Assembly: GCA_052039575.1 (NCBI GenBank)
Contig: JBQGEK010000025.1
Coordinates: 1-64,000, forward strand
Source: Patulibacter sp052039575
GTDB taxonomy: Bacteria; Actinomycetota; Thermoleophilia; Solirubrobacterales; Solirubrobacteraceae
Reading direction: 5' to 3'
DNA length: 64,000 nucleotides
The position numbers were made by a program, and so were the translations under genes. The stretch's first letter is position 1; the number at the start of each line of letters is the position of its first letter. Under the pieces are notes generated by a model. That model had not been told where the DNA came from. It worked only from the letters and a program-made list of their open reading frames with translations, and made no database searches. Shown in pieces: positions 50,085 through 59,603 of this stretch.

Positions 50085-53000
50085 ATGACCGAACGTCGCC
50101 GCAATTACCTCGTTCTCCTGCTCGTCGCCGTCCTGCTGATCGCCTCTGGCGTGATCATCACGACCAAGCCGACGAAGCTAGGACTAGACCTCCAGGGTGG
50201 AGTGCAGCTGATCTATCAGGTCAGTCCGACCCGAGGCGAGGAGCTGACGGACGACGCGATCCAGCGGACGATCGACGTCATGCAGGACCGCATCAACCAG
50301 TACGGCATCGGCGAAGCCGAGGTCCAGCGGTCCGGCAGTGACCAGATCGACGTCTCGCTGCCGGCGATCGACAACCCGGACGAGGCCCGGAACCGCGTCG
50401 GGACCACCGCCCAGCTGGCGTTCTACGACTGGGAGACCAACGTCGTCGGTCCGGACGGCGAGCCGGTTCCGACCGATCCCGCGATCACGGGCGGCTCGGC
50501 CGCGGCGAGCGCTCGCAGCACCGCATCGATCACGCAGTACGAGGCCGTCACCCGCGGAGCGAAGCTCGAACCCAACGTCGACGAGCGCTTCCCGCCGCTG
50601 GTCGGCGACCAGTACTACCTCGTCAACAACAAGGACGAGAAGGTCCTGGGCGGACCGTTCAACAGCGTCGAGAGCCTCAAGCAGGACCGCGGGCTCCAGC
50701 CCCAGTTCGACGACGCCGGCGAGCCGCGATCGGACGACGTCGAGATCGTCACGGTGCCCGAGGGCTACCGGGTGCTCCGCGCCGAGCAGGAGATCAACTC
50801 CGACGGCGAGGCGATCCCGGTCGGCGACAAGTACTTCCTGATCCAGGACCGTCCCGCGCTGCGGGGCCAGGACATCCGGAACCCGGCCGCCAGCATCGAT
50901 ACCTCCGGTCCGCGTCGCGATCCCGTCGTCGTCTTCGAGTTCAGCGACAACGGCAAGCGGATCTGGAAGGACGTCACCGGCGGCATCGCCCAGCGCGGTG
51001 CCGACAACTGCATCTTCCAGCAGGGCGAGACGCAGCAGATGCGGATGCAGCGCTGCGCCAACCACTTCGCGATCGCGTTGGACAACAACCTGATCTCGTC
51101 GCCGTACATCGACTTCGAGGCGTACCCCGAGGGGATCAGCGGCAACACGGGGTCGCAGATCGGCGGAGCCGGCAGCTTCACCAACCAGTCGGCCCAAGCG
51201 CTGGCCGACCTGCTCAAGTCCGGTTCGCTGCCGCTCGAGCTCGCGATCATCTCGCAGCAGCAGGTCTCCGCCACCCTCGGCCAGGAGGCACTCGACGAAG
51301 GCCTGGTCGCCGGTGTCGCCGGCTTCATCGTCGTCGCGCTGTTCCTGATCCTCTTCTACCGCGTGCTCGGCGTGATCTCCGTGATCGGCCTGATCGCGTA
51401 CACGATCTTCTTCCTGGCGGTGGTCAAGGTCATACCGATCGTGATGACCCTGCCGGGCATCGCGGGCCTGATCCTGACCATCGCGGTCGCGGCGGACGCC
51501 AACGTCGTCATCTTCGAGCGCTTCAAGGACGAGCTCCAAGCGGGCCGGTCGATCCAGCGCTCGATCAAGGACGGCTACCGCAAGGGCCTCAGCGCGATCA
51601 TCGACGGCAGCGTGATCACGTTCCTCGTCGCGTTCGTGCTGTTCATGGTCGCGACCGCGGGCGTCAAGGGCTTCGCCTTCACCCTCGGCATCGGCGTGAT
51701 GCTCTCGCTGGTCACCGCGGTCGTGCTGACGCGGGCGATCATGGGGATCCTCTCGCGGTCCCGCGTGATCACGAACCCCACGCTGCTCGGTGCGCGTAAG
51801 CGCAATCCGATCTGGCACCGGTTCGACTTCATGGGCTACGCCCGCTGGTTCTTTGCCGCTTCCGGCGTGGTGCTCGCGCTCGGCGCGGGGGCGATCGCGG
51901 TCAAGGGGATCAACCTCAGCATCGACTTCGAGTCCGGCACGCAGATCAAGCTGACCGCACCGGCCGGATCGACCGTCACGGACGTCCGCGACGCGATGCG
52001 CGGCGTGGGGTACGCCGACGCCAAGATCCAGGCGGTCGGCTCGCCGGGCCAGGACGGCGTCAGCTTCCAGGTCTCGACCGAGGCGCTGTCGACGCAGCAG
52101 GAGCGGCAGGTCGCCGAGCAGCTGCAGTCGGCCCTGGACGTCGACCCGGCCGAGCTGAACACGAACACCGTCGGACCGACGTTCGGCCAGACGGTCGCGA
52201 ACTCGGCGATCATCGCGCTCGTCGTCTCGTTCGCGTTGATCGCGTTCGTGATCTGGTTCCGGTTCGGGCTGAGATTCACCACGCCAATCCTGATCGCGGT
52301 GATCCACGATCTCTTGATCACCGCGGGCATCTACGCCGCGACGGGCGCCGAGGTGTCGGCGTCGACGGTGGCCGCCCTTTTGACGATCATCGGCTATTCG
52401 CTCTACGACACGATCATCGTGTTCGACCGCGTCCGCGAGAACATCAAGAGATTGCCGTCGGCGGCGATCAGTCAGATCGTCAACCGCGCGATGAGCGAGG
52501 TTCTCGGTCGATCCCTGGTGACCTCGTTCTCGACGGCACTGCCGGTGCTCGCGCTGCTGCTGTTCGGCGGAGACACGCTGAAGGACTTCGCGCTCGCAAT
52601 GCTGATCGGCACGATCTCCGGTGCGTACTCATCGGTGTTCATCGCGGCGCCGGTGCTGACCGAGGCGCTCGAACGGGCGCCGCAGTTCCGGGCCCGCCGC
52701 AAGCGCATCGAGGCGATGCACGGCGGCGTGCTGCCGCCCTATCCGGACAGCAATTCGCCCGAAGTGGACCTCGATGCGTCCGGGAAGAAGCGCAAGGGGT
52801 CGCGCGTCACCGCGTCCGAGGTCCCGGGTGCCCAGGTCAGCAAGGACGAGTTCCAGGAGATGGTCGACGAGCTCGGGATCGACGCCAGCGAGCAGCCCGC
52901 GTCCGGTACCGGGATCAAGACCGGGATGGGCGCGCCGAAGCCGCAGCGGCAGACCAAGCAGTCGAAGCGGCAGCAGGAAGCCGAGGCGGCGGCCGCCGCG

Positions 53001-53144
53001 ACCGAGCAGGCCGCCGCGGACGAGCCGCCGGAGGCACCCGGCCCCGTCGAGCGGGCTCCCGACCTGTCCCCCGAGGAGGTCGGATTCCGCGACGAGACCA
53101 ACGGTCGCGGCAAGTCGTCCCGTCGACCCGGGAAGCGGCGCTGA
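50085..53144 (+). CDS. secDF: SecDF fused protein translocase subunit
   Basis: A 1019-residue fusion of SecD and SecF, which pull exported proteins across the membrane using the proton gradient. The SecD part (about 1-560) has TM1 at 10-25, LGLDLQGGVQLIYQV, a large periplasmic domain and five C-terminal helices with VAADANVVIFERFKDEL. The SecF part (about 575-870) has NLSIDFESGTQIKL, then YDTIIVFDRVRENIKRL. Residues ~870-1019 form a Lys/Arg/Ala/Glu-rich cytoplasmic tail. yajC, which usually sits between ruvB and secD, is missing here. ATG 50085 is used; an upstream frame from 50010 lacks sense as a signal. Confidence 0.93.
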   Translation: MTERRRNYLVLLLVAVLLIASGVIITTKPTKLGLDLQGGVQLIYQVSPTRGEELTDDAIQRTIDVMQDRINQYGIGEAEVQRSGSDQIDVSLPAIDNPDEARNRVGTTAQLAFYDWETNVVGPDGEPVPTDPAITGGSAAASARSTASITQYEAVTRGAKLEPNVDERFPPLVGDQYYLVNNKDEKVLGGPFNSVESLKQDRGLQPQFDDAGEPRSDDVEIVTVPEGYRVLRAEQEINSDGEAIPVGDKYFLIQDRPALRGQDIRNPAASIDTSGPRRDPVVVFEFSDNGKRIWKDVTGGIAQRGADNCIFQQGETQQMRMQRCANHFAIALDNNLISSPYIDFEAYPEGISGNTGSQIGGAGSFTNQSAQALADLLKSGSLPLELAIISQQQVSATLGQEALDEGLVAGVAGFIVVALFLILFYRVLGVISVIGLIAYTIFFLAVVKVIPIVMTLPGIAGLILTIAVAADANVVIFERFKDELQAGRSIQRSIKDGYRKGLSAIIDGSVITFLVAFVLFMVATAGVKGFAFTLGIGVMLSLVTAVVLTRAIMGILSRSRVITNPTLLGARKRNPIWHRFDFMGYARWFFAASGVVLALGAGAIAVKGINLSIDFESGTQIKLTAPAGSTVTDVRDAMRGVGYADAKIQAVGSPGQDGVSFQVSTEALSTQQERQVAEQLQSALDVDPAELNTNTVGPTFGQTVANSAIIALVVSFALIAFVIWFRFGLRFTTPILIAVIHDLLITAGIYAATGAEVSASTVAALLTIIGYSLYDTIIVFDRVRENIKRLPSAAISQIVNRAMSEVLGRSLVTSFSTALPVLALLLFGGDTLKDFALAMLIGTISGAYSSVFIAAPVLTEALERAPQFRARRKRIEAMHGGVLPPYPDSNSPEVDLDASGKKRKGSRVTASEVPGAQVSKDEFQEMVDELGIDASEQPASGTGIKTGMGAPKPQRQTKQSKRQQEAEAAAAATEQAAADEPPEAPGPVERAPDLSPEEVGFRDETNGRGKSSRRPGKRR

Positions 53145-53197
53145 TGCGCGGCGTCGCTCTCCGCACCCCGAACCGCAGCACGTTGGAGGACTGACCG

Positions 53198-53503
53198 ATG
53201 GCCATCCTGACCTGGATCATGATCGCGCTGGCCATCTGGCACTTCACGGTCTTCGTTCCCGACAAGTTCGCCGGCGGCATCATCGGTGCCTTCGTGGTGT
53301 CCGCGATCGGCGGCATCGTCGGCGGGTTCGTGCTCAGCGGATTCTCGTTCCCGAGTCGCGAGGCGACCGACTTCGTGACGCTGCTGCTCGGCGTCCCCGG
53401 CACGTTCATCGCGCTCGGCATCCAGTACGTGGTCGGTGCGCGGATCGAGGAGCGGCTCGAAGCCGAGGCCGCCGCCGCCGTCGCGGCGACGCCGAAGGTC
53501 TGA
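53198..53503 (+). CDS. small three-helix membrane protein, hypothetical
   Basis: A 101-residue membrane protein with about three hydrophobic segments: ILTWIMIALAIWHFTVFV, IIGAFVVSAIGGIVGGFVL and FVTLLLGVPGTFIALGIQY. The C-terminus is charged, then Ala-rich. Its size and the glycine-rich second helix recall the GlsB/YeaQ/YmgE (transglycosylase-associated) family, but the match is weak. TTGGAGGACTG precedes the ATG, a good Shine-Dalgarno. It sits between secDF and recJ, probably co-transcribed with secDF. Confidence 0.7.
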   Translation: MAILTWIMIALAIWHFTVFVPDKFAGGIIGAFVVSAIGGIVGGFVLSGFSFPSREATDFVTLLLGVPGTFIALGIQYVVGARIEERLEAEAAAAVAATPKV

Positions 53504-53546
53504 CCGCCGCACGCGGTACGTCGTGACTCCCGTCCGGGGCACGACG

Positions 53547-53552
53547 TACCGT
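53547..53552 (+). promoter_or_regulatory. putative promoter of recJ, leaderless type
   Basis: TACCGT, seven bases before GTG 53560. GTGACT at 53523-53528, 18 bases further upstream, fits a -35. Confidence 0.5.
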
Positions 53553-53559
53553 TGAGTTC

Positions 53560-55995
53560 GTGGACGTGCGCTTCGAGATCCCGCCGGCCCCGGCGGAAGC
53601 GGTCGATCTGCTGCGCGAGCAGCTCGGCATCGGCCCGGTCAGCGCGGAGGTGCTGGTCCGTCGCGGCTACGCCGATCCGGACGAGGCCCGCCGCTTCCTC
53701 GCGGCCGACGAGCACCACCCGCTCGACGCCTTCGCCGGGCTGCGCGAGGCCGCCGACGTCGTGGTGCGCCATGTCCGCGACGGGTCACGGATCGTCGTCC
53801 ACGGTGACTACGACTGTGACGGCGTCTGCGCAACGGCCACGCTGATCCGGGCGCTCCGCCAGATCGGTGCCGACGCCGAATGGTTCCTGCCGCACCGCGT
53901 CGACGACGGCTACGGCCTGGCCGCCGCCACCGTTCGGCGCCTGGCCGCCGAGGGAGTCGGCCTCGTGATCACCGTCGACTGCGGGATCACCGCCGTCGAC
54001 GAGGCGGAGCTCGCGGCCGAGCTCGGACTCGGCCTGGTGATCACCGACCACCATCGGCCGCGCTCCGACGGCGTGCTGCCGGCGGTGCCGATCGTCCACC
54101 CCGGGGACGGTCGCTACCCGTGCCCGCAGCTCTGCGGCGCCGGCGTCGCATGGCGGCTGGCCGGCGCGGTCCTCGAAGCCGCCGGACGGGATCCGCGCGA
54201 CGCCGACGTCGACCTCGACATCGTCGCGCTCGCCACCGTCGCCGACGTCGTCTCGCTGACCGGAGAGAACCGTTGGATCGTCCGTCAGGGGCTCCAGGCG
54301 ATCGCCGACTCGCGACGCCCCGGGCTGCGGGCGCTGCTCGATGTCGCCTCCACGTCGCCCGCGGACATCGACGCGACGTCGGTCGGGTTCCGACTCGCCC
54401 CGCGGATCAATGCCGCCGGCCGGGTCGGTCACGCCGACGTCGGCGTGTCGCTGCTCCTGACCGGTGACGTCGACGAGGCACGACGGCTCGCCGGTCGTCT
54501 CGACCAGGCCAACCTCGACCGGCGCGAGGTCGAGCGCCGGATCCTCGACGAGGCAGTGGCCCAGGCGACGGCCCAGGGCGAACAGCCGGTCTACGTGCTC
54601 GCCGGCGAGGGCTGGCACCCCGGAGTGGTCGGGATCGTCGCTTCCCGGATCGTCGAGAAGTTCGGGCGCCCCGCGGTGCTGCTCAGCATCGGCGAGCAGG
54701 AGGCCACCGGCTCGGCCCGCTCCGTCCCCGGGTTCGACCTGCTGGCCGGGCTCGACGCCTGTCGCGACCAGCTCCTCCGTCACGGGGGTCACCGAGCCGC
54801 CGCCGGCGTGGCTCTCCGTACCGAGGGGATCCCCGCATTCCGCGAAGCGCTCGCCGCGTACGCCGCGATCCACCTGGACGCCGACGCGCTGGTCCCGGTA
54901 GAGCGGGTCGACGCTGTGGTCGGCGGCGCCCAGCTCGGCATGGATCTCGCCCGGGAGCTGCAGCAGCTCGGGCCGTTCGGCGAAGGCAACCCCGAGCCGG
55001 TCCTGATGATCCCGGCGGGGCGCCCGGACGGGGTCCGGCCGCTCGGTGCCGCCGGCAACCACATCGCCTTCACGCTGCGGACTGGATCGACGCGGATCTC
55101 AGCGGTGGCCTTCGGTCGCAGCAGCCTGCCGTTGCCCGCGGACCGCAGCGTGCGGCCCGCGGACGCGCCGATCGTCGGCACCTACGTGCTGGAGCGCCAC
55201 GCCTTCCGTGGCAACGTGACTCCGCGGCTGCGGGTTCGTGAGCTGTCGATCCCGGCACCCGAGCCGATCGACCGGCTCGACGGCGACCTCGCCGACACCA
55301 TCCTCTCGATCCTCGACGCCGCCGATCCGTTCCCGTCGGTCGTGGCGACCGGGGCGGGACTCGATCCGTCCGCCTTCATCGACCGCTCGCACTCCGGTCC
55401 GGCCGCCACGATCGCCGCGCTGCTTGCGACGGGGGAACCGGTCACCGTCGTCACCGCCGACGCCCAGATCCGGGTGCCCCAGCTTGCCCCGGTGCTCGGC
55501 GGGTTCGCGGTCACCGACTGGTGGAGCATCACCCGTACCCCGCGGTCGCTGGACGGCACGCGGCACCTGGTCGCACTCGACCCGCCGAGTGATCCCGCGC
55601 ACCTCGCCGCGCTCGACGTGCTCGACGGCGTGCACGCCTGGCGGGCCTGGGGCGACCCTGAGCTACGATTCAGTGTGGATGCGCTACGTCGCGAACACGA
55701 CCTTCGACCGGCCGCGGAGCAGCTCTACCGTCGGCTGCGGGACCGCGGTGCCACCGCCGTCGGGGCGCTCTGCGCGCCCGAGTGGAGCGGCTGGTGGGCC
55801 GGCCTGGTGCTGCGAGTCCTCGAGGAGTCGGGTGCTGTCGCCGTCTGCCGCGACGAGCGCGTCGCCGCGCTCGGCACCGGTGCCGTCCGGCCGCTCGACG
55901 ACGGCGCGACGCACCGCGCATGGGTCGCTCGCTGCCAGGAGCGTGTCGCATGGCTGAACGGCCGCAGCATCCCGATGCCGGCACCACCACGGTGA
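53560..55995 (+). CDS. recJ: single-stranded-DNA-specific exonuclease RecJ
   Basis: A 5'-3' ssDNA exonuclease for recombination and repair (811 residues, somewhat longer than the approximately 570-residue E. coli protein). DHH motifs are VVHGDYDCDGVCATATL near residue 84, LVITVDCGITAVDEAEL and ITDHHRP near 163, then a DHHA1 domain with LLRHGGHRAAAGVAL near 405 and an OB fold after 480. The last about 240 residues form an extra domain typical of Gram-positive RecJ, containing TIAALLATGEPVTVVTAD. It overlaps rel by 46 bases. Confidence 0.94.
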   Translation: MDVRFEIPPAPAEAVDLLREQLGIGPVSAEVLVRRGYADPDEARRFLAADEHHPLDAFAGLREAADVVVRHVRDGSRIVVHGDYDCDGVCATATLIRALRQIGADAEWFLPHRVDDGYGLAAATVRRLAAEGVGLVITVDCGITAVDEAELAAELGLGLVITDHHRPRSDGVLPAVPIVHPGDGRYPCPQLCGAGVAWRLAGAVLEAAGRDPRDADVDLDIVALATVADVVSLTGENRWIVRQGLQAIADSRRPGLRALLDVASTSPADIDATSVGFRLAPRINAAGRVGHADVGVSLLLTGDVDEARRLAGRLDQANLDRREVERRILDEAVAQATAQGEQPVYVLAGEGWHPGVVGIVASRIVEKFGRPAVLLSIGEQEATGSARSVPGFDLLAGLDACRDQLLRHGGHRAAAGVALRTEGIPAFREALAAYAAIHLDADALVPVERVDAVVGGAQLGMDLARELQQLGPFGEGNPEPVLMIPAGRPDGVRPLGAAGNHIAFTLRTGSTRISAVAFGRSSLPLPADRSVRPADAPIVGTYVLERHAFRGNVTPRLRVRELSIPAPEPIDRLDGDLADTILSILDAADPFPSVVATGAGLDPSAFIDRSHSGPAATIAALLATGEPVTVVTADAQIRVPQLAPVLGGFAVTDWWSITRTPRSLDGTRHLVALDPPSDPAHLAALDVLDGVHAWRAWGDPELRFSVDALRREHDLRPAAEQLYRRLRDRGATAVGALCAPEWSGWWAGLVLRVLEESGAVAVCRDERVAALGTGAVRPLDDGATHRAWVARCQERVAWLNGRSIPMPAPPR

Positions 55996-58415
55996 CCGTT
56001 CCGGCGCTCGACGCCGCCGACGAAGGCAACGGCCTCGATCCGATCGCCGTCACCGACGCGAGCTCGCGGGAGCGGCTCGGCGTCGTCGAGGAGTCGCCGG
56101 CGACACCGGTCGAAGACCAGCCCGAGGTCACCGAGGGCCGGTCCGACGACCTGACCGCCGAAGAGCTGTCGCTGCGCGCCGACCTGCACGCCGTGATCCA
56201 GGAGCACGCCGGCGTGGAGGAGGGCCGAGAGCGGATCGACCTGACCGTCCTCGACGACGCCTTCCGGTTCTCCTGCCTGCACCACCGGCCCCAGCGGCGC
56301 AAGTCGGGGGAGCCGTTCATCGCCCACCCCGTCGAGGTCGCCAAGATCTGCGCAGGGATGCGGCTCGACACCGAGGCCGTGGTCGCCGCCCTGCTTCACG
56401 ACACCGTGGAGGACACGGCCGCGGAGCTCGAGGAGATCGAGTCGCGCTACGGCACCACGGTGCGGCTGCTCGTCGACGGCGTGACCAAGCTCGACGGGAT
56501 CCAGTTCACGTCGCGCGACGAGGCGCAGGCGGAGAACTACCGCAAGATGGTCGTCGCGATGGCCGCCGACGTGCGGGTCATCCTGATCAAGCTCGCCGAC
56601 CGTCTGCACAACGCCCGCACGCTGGCCGCGCACAAGCGCCCCAAGCAGGTCGAGATCGCGAAGGAGACGCTCGAGGTCTACGCGCCGATCGCGCACCGGC
56701 TCGGTATCCACGCGATCAAGTGGGAACTCGAGGATCTCGCCTTCGGCACCCTGCATCCGCGCAAGTACCAAGAGATCAAGGGCCTGGTCAATCAGCAGCG
56801 CGGCGAGCGCGAGACCTACGTCGCCAAGGCCGGCGAGTACCTGCGGAGCGAGCTGACGTCCGTCGGGATCGAGGCCGAGATCTCCGGCCGCGCCAAGCAC
56901 TTCTACTCGATCTACCAGAAGATGACCCGCAAGGGTCGTGAGTTCAACGAGATCTACGACCTCACCGCGATGCGCGTGATCGTCGACTCGGTGAACGACT
57001 GCTACGGCACGATCGGCGTGATCCACTCGCTGTGGAAGCCGCTGCCGCGACGGTTCAAGGACTTCGTCGCGATGCCGAAGGCCAACATGTACCAGTCGCT
57101 GCACACGACCGTGGTCGGTCCCGAGGGGCAGCCGCTGGAGATCCAGGTCCGCACCCACGAGATGCAGCGGACCGCCGAGTACGGCGTCGCGGCGCACTGG
57201 ATGTACAAGCAGCGGGCCGGCGGCGCGCCCGCCGGCGGTCGCGGCCCCGAGCCGGACCAGAAGGCGCCGAAGGACGACGGCGACCGCTACAACTGGCTGC
57301 GCGCGATGCTCGACACCTCGCGCGACAACGACGATCCGCAGGAGTTCATGGACGACCTGCGGGTCGCCCTGTTCGAGGACGAGGTCTACGTCTTCACGCC
57401 GAAGGGCGACGTCAAGTCGCTGTCCCGCGGCGCCACCCCCGTCGACTTCGCCTACGAGGTCCACACCGACGTCGGGCACCGCTGTGTCGGAGCGAAGGTC
57501 AACGGCAAGATCGTGCCGCTGACCTACACGCTCCGCTCCGGCGACATCGTCGACATCCTCACCGCCAACCGCGAGCGTGGACCCTCGCGCGACTGGCTCA
57601 ACGTCGCCCAGACCAGCCGGGCCCGCAGCAAGATCAAGGCCTGGTTCAAGGCCGTCGGTCGCGAGGACTCCGAGCACCTCGGTCGCGAGCTGCTGCAGGA
57701 GCAGCTGCGCAAGGCCGGTCTCCCCGCCCAACGTCTCGTCGGCTCGCCGTTGCTCGCCGACGTGATCAAGGAGATGGGCTACAAGAAGGGCGACGACTTC
57801 TACATCGCCGTCGGCGGCGGCAAGGTCTCGCCGCGGGTCGTCGCCAACAAGGTCCTCAAGCACCTCAAGGAGGGAGAGGCAGCCGACGACGAGGCGGCCT
57901 CCGGACCCGTCGAGGCCCTGCTCCGTCCTGACGTCGCCCGACGTCAGCCGACCGGCACCGCCAAGAGCTACGGCGTGACCGTCGACGGCGTCGACGACGT
58001 GATGCTGCGGATGGCGAAGTGCTGCCGTCCGGTCCCCGGCGATCCGATCGTCGGCTACGTCTCGCTCGGTCGCGGCATCACGATCCACCGCGACGACTGC
58101 AAGAACGCCCAGCAGCTGCGCAAGGATCCCGAGCGATTCGTGCCGGTCGACTGGGCTGGGCAGCATCAGCAGTCGTTCAAGGTCGAGCTCCAGGTCGACG
58201 GCTACGACCGTCACCGCCTGCTCGAGGATCTGACCCGGGTCTTCGCCGAAGGCGGGGTCAACATCGTCAGCGCGGTCTGCACGACCACGCCGCCGATGGT
58301 CCGCAACCGGTTCGTCGTCGAGGTGGGGGACACCAAGGTGCTCCGCACGACGATCAATCGCCTGCGGAACATCGAGTCGGTGTTCGACGCTTTCCGCATC
58401 ACCCCTTCGGTCTGA
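55950..58415 (+). CDS. rel: bifunctional (p)ppGpp synthetase/hydrolase (Rel)
   Basis: The stringent-response enzyme (821 residues). The HD hydrolase domain has HPVEVAKICAGMRLD and the intact ALLHDTVEDTAAEL near residue 150. The synthetase domain has IYQKMTRKGREFNEIYDLTA, RRFKDFVAMPKANMYQSLHT and EIQVRTHEMQRTAEYGVAAH. TGS (VYVFTPKGDVKSL) and a C-terminal ACT domain (RHRLLEDLTRVFAEGGVNIV) follow, with a zinc-finger-like CCRPVPGDPIVGYVS. Both activities should be present. ATG 55950 is preferred because CAGGAG lies eight bases upstream, within recJ; GTG 55992, overlapping the recJ stop, is an alternative. Confidence 0.96.
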   Translation: MAERPQHPDAGTTTVTVPALDAADEGNGLDPIAVTDASSRERLGVVEESPATPVEDQPEVTEGRSDDLTAEELSLRADLHAVIQEHAGVEEGRERIDLTVLDDAFRFSCLHHRPQRRKSGEPFIAHPVEVAKICAGMRLDTEAVVAALLHDTVEDTAAELEEIESRYGTTVRLLVDGVTKLDGIQFTSRDEAQAENYRKMVVAMAADVRVILIKLADRLHNARTLAAHKRPKQVEIAKETLEVYAPIAHRLGIHAIKWELEDLAFGTLHPRKYQEIKGLVNQQRGERETYVAKAGEYLRSELTSVGIEAEISGRAKHFYSIYQKMTRKGREFNEIYDLTAMRVIVDSVNDCYGTIGVIHSLWKPLPRRFKDFVAMPKANMYQSLHTTVVGPEGQPLEIQVRTHEMQRTAEYGVAAHWMYKQRAGGAPAGGRGPEPDQKAPKDDGDRYNWLRAMLDTSRDNDDPQEFMDDLRVALFEDEVYVFTPKGDVKSLSRGATPVDFAYEVHTDVGHRCVGAKVNGKIVPLTYTLRSGDIVDILTANRERGPSRDWLNVAQTSRARSKIKAWFKAVGREDSEHLGRELLQEQLRKAGLPAQRLVGSPLLADVIKEMGYKKGDDFYIAVGGGKVSPRVVANKVLKHLKEGEAADDEAASGPVEALLRPDVARRQPTGTAKSYGVTVDGVDDVMLRMAKCCRPVPGDPIVGYVSLGRGITIHRDDCKNAQQLRKDPERFVPVDWAGQHQQSFKVELQVDGYDRHRLLEDLTRVFAEGGVNIVSAVCTTTPPMVRNRFVVEVGDTKVLRTTINRLRNIESVFDAFRITPSV

Positions 58416-58427
58416 TCACGAGTTCGT

Positions 58428-58441
58428 CCGCCGAAAGGCGG
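58428..58441 (+). terminator. small hairpin with GAAA tetraloop after rel
   Basis: CCGCC-GAAA-GGCGG, 13 bases after the rel stop in the 139-base gap before the convergent kinase. The stem is short and has no U-tract, so termination here is uncertain. Confidence 0.35.
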
Positions 58442-58554
58442 TCGAGGACCGAGCAGGTCGGTGATGAGCGCGCGAGAGCTGCACGGACGTACTGCCGAGC
58501 CTGACCCGGTCCCGACCACCCCGCCAACCGAGATGCGACGCGTCCCCGGCCGCC

Positions 58555-59544
58555 TCAGCTCACCACGGTCAATCCGCCCGGCAGCACGCCGAGGGCGAGC
58601 TCGGAGTGCTCGCCGATGAAGTCGCCGTCGACCTGGGCCGGCAGTGGGCGGCCGTCCTCGCTGCGGATCCGCCCCGAGATCACCGGCCCGGTCGGATCGA
58701 CCGCGCGGTGGCCGGTCAGGTCGAGCGTTCCCGAGATCGCGCGGACCGTGATCCCGGGCATGATCGTCGGACGGGTGTGGCGCATCACCGCACCGGTGAT
58801 CGCGCCGCTGTGCAACCCCTCGCCGTTCAGCAGCCGGATCGGGCGCGACATGAAGAACGTGAACGCGTCGGCGTTCTGGAAGATCGCCGTCGCGCCGCGT
58901 ACGGTCTCACCGCCCTCGACCTCGAGCGCGAACCGTGGCCCGTGGACCATGTAGCGGCTGACGAACGTCGAGACTGCGGCCGTCGCGTAGTACCACGGGC
59001 CGAGCCGTGCCTTCAGCCGGGGACGGCGGTCGACCTGGTCGACGACGCTGGCGTCCAGCCCGACCCCGGCGGCGAACGTGAAGTAGCGGTCTCCGAGCAG
59101 CCCCAGGTCGACCGTGCGCGGGTGCCACCGGTCGGCGAGCGCGAGCACGTGCTCGGTTGCGTCGATGATGTTCTTCGGCATGCCGATCAGCCGGTGGTAG
59201 ACGTTGGTCGCGCCGCCGGGCAGCGGGATCAGCGGCACGCCGGTGCCGGCCAGGCCGTTGGCGGCCTCGTTGACGGTGCCGTCGCCGCCGAGCGTGATCA
59301 CCGCGTCGACGCCGGAAGCCGCAGCGTCACGGGCCAGCTCGCTGGCGTGCCGCGGCGCCTCGGTGTCGACAGGCTCGACGTCGAACCGGTGCGACAGCGC
59401 GTGGACGACCAGGCTGCGCAGCCGGGGATCGGTCGTCGTGGCGTGGGGGTTGACGATCACCGCAGCGCGACGGCGCTGCGGTGCGATCAGGGCCGAGGCG
59501 TCGGGAGACGGCGAAGGGTCGGACACGTGTTCTTTGGACACCAC
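58555..59544 (-). CDS. diacylglycerol/lipid kinase family protein
   Basis: A 329-residue DAGK-catalytic-domain protein. AAVIVNPHATTTDPRL begins the N-domain, ITLGGDGTVNEAANGLAGT is the nucleotide-binding signature near residue 83, and LPGGATNVYHRLIG follows. The two-domain layout fits the DgkB/YegS/LCB5 family, which phosphorylates diacylglycerol or related lipids; the substrate is not determined. The start is uncertain: GTG 59544 has TAACTT ten bases upstream, GTG 59526 is another choice, and 59595 would leave almost no room for a divergent promoter. Confidence 0.87.
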   Translation of the reverse strand: MVSKEHVSDPSPSPDASALIAPQRRRAAVIVNPHATTTDPRLRSLVVHALSHRFDVEPVDTEAPRHASELARDAAASGVDAVITLGGDGTVNEAANGLAGTGVPLIPLPGGATNVYHRLIGMPKNIIDATEHVLALADRWHPRTVDLGLLGDRYFTFAAGVGLDASVVDQVDRRPRLKARLGPWYYATAAVSTFVSRYMVHGPRFALEVEGGETVRGATAIFQNADAFTFFMSRPIRLLNGEGLHSGAITGAVMRHTRPTIMPGITVRAISGTLDLTGHRAVDPTGPVISGRIRSEDGRPLPAQVDGDFIGEHSELALGVLPGGLTVVS

Positions 59545-59554
59545 GGTTGCCGGG

Positions 59555-59560
59555 AAGTTA
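59555..59560 (-). promoter_or_regulatory. putative -10 element of the lipid kinase gene
   Basis: Reads TAACTT on the minus strand, ten bases before GTG 59544. It lies back to back with the hexamer at 59590-59595. Confidence 0.35.
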
Positions 59561-59589
59561 CGCCAACCCGGAGCATGACCCGCGGAAAG

Positions 59590-59595
59590 TACCAT
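59590..59595 (+). promoter_or_regulatory. putative -10 element of the methyltransferase gene
   Basis: TACCAT, eight bases before GTG 59604. Confidence 0.4.
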
Positions 59596-59603
59596 CGTTC
59601 GTC

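Noticed and set aside
55725..58214. An 829-codon frame antisense to rel
   Set aside because: Same reason: long because stop codons are rare in GC-rich antisense frames. No recognisable family.
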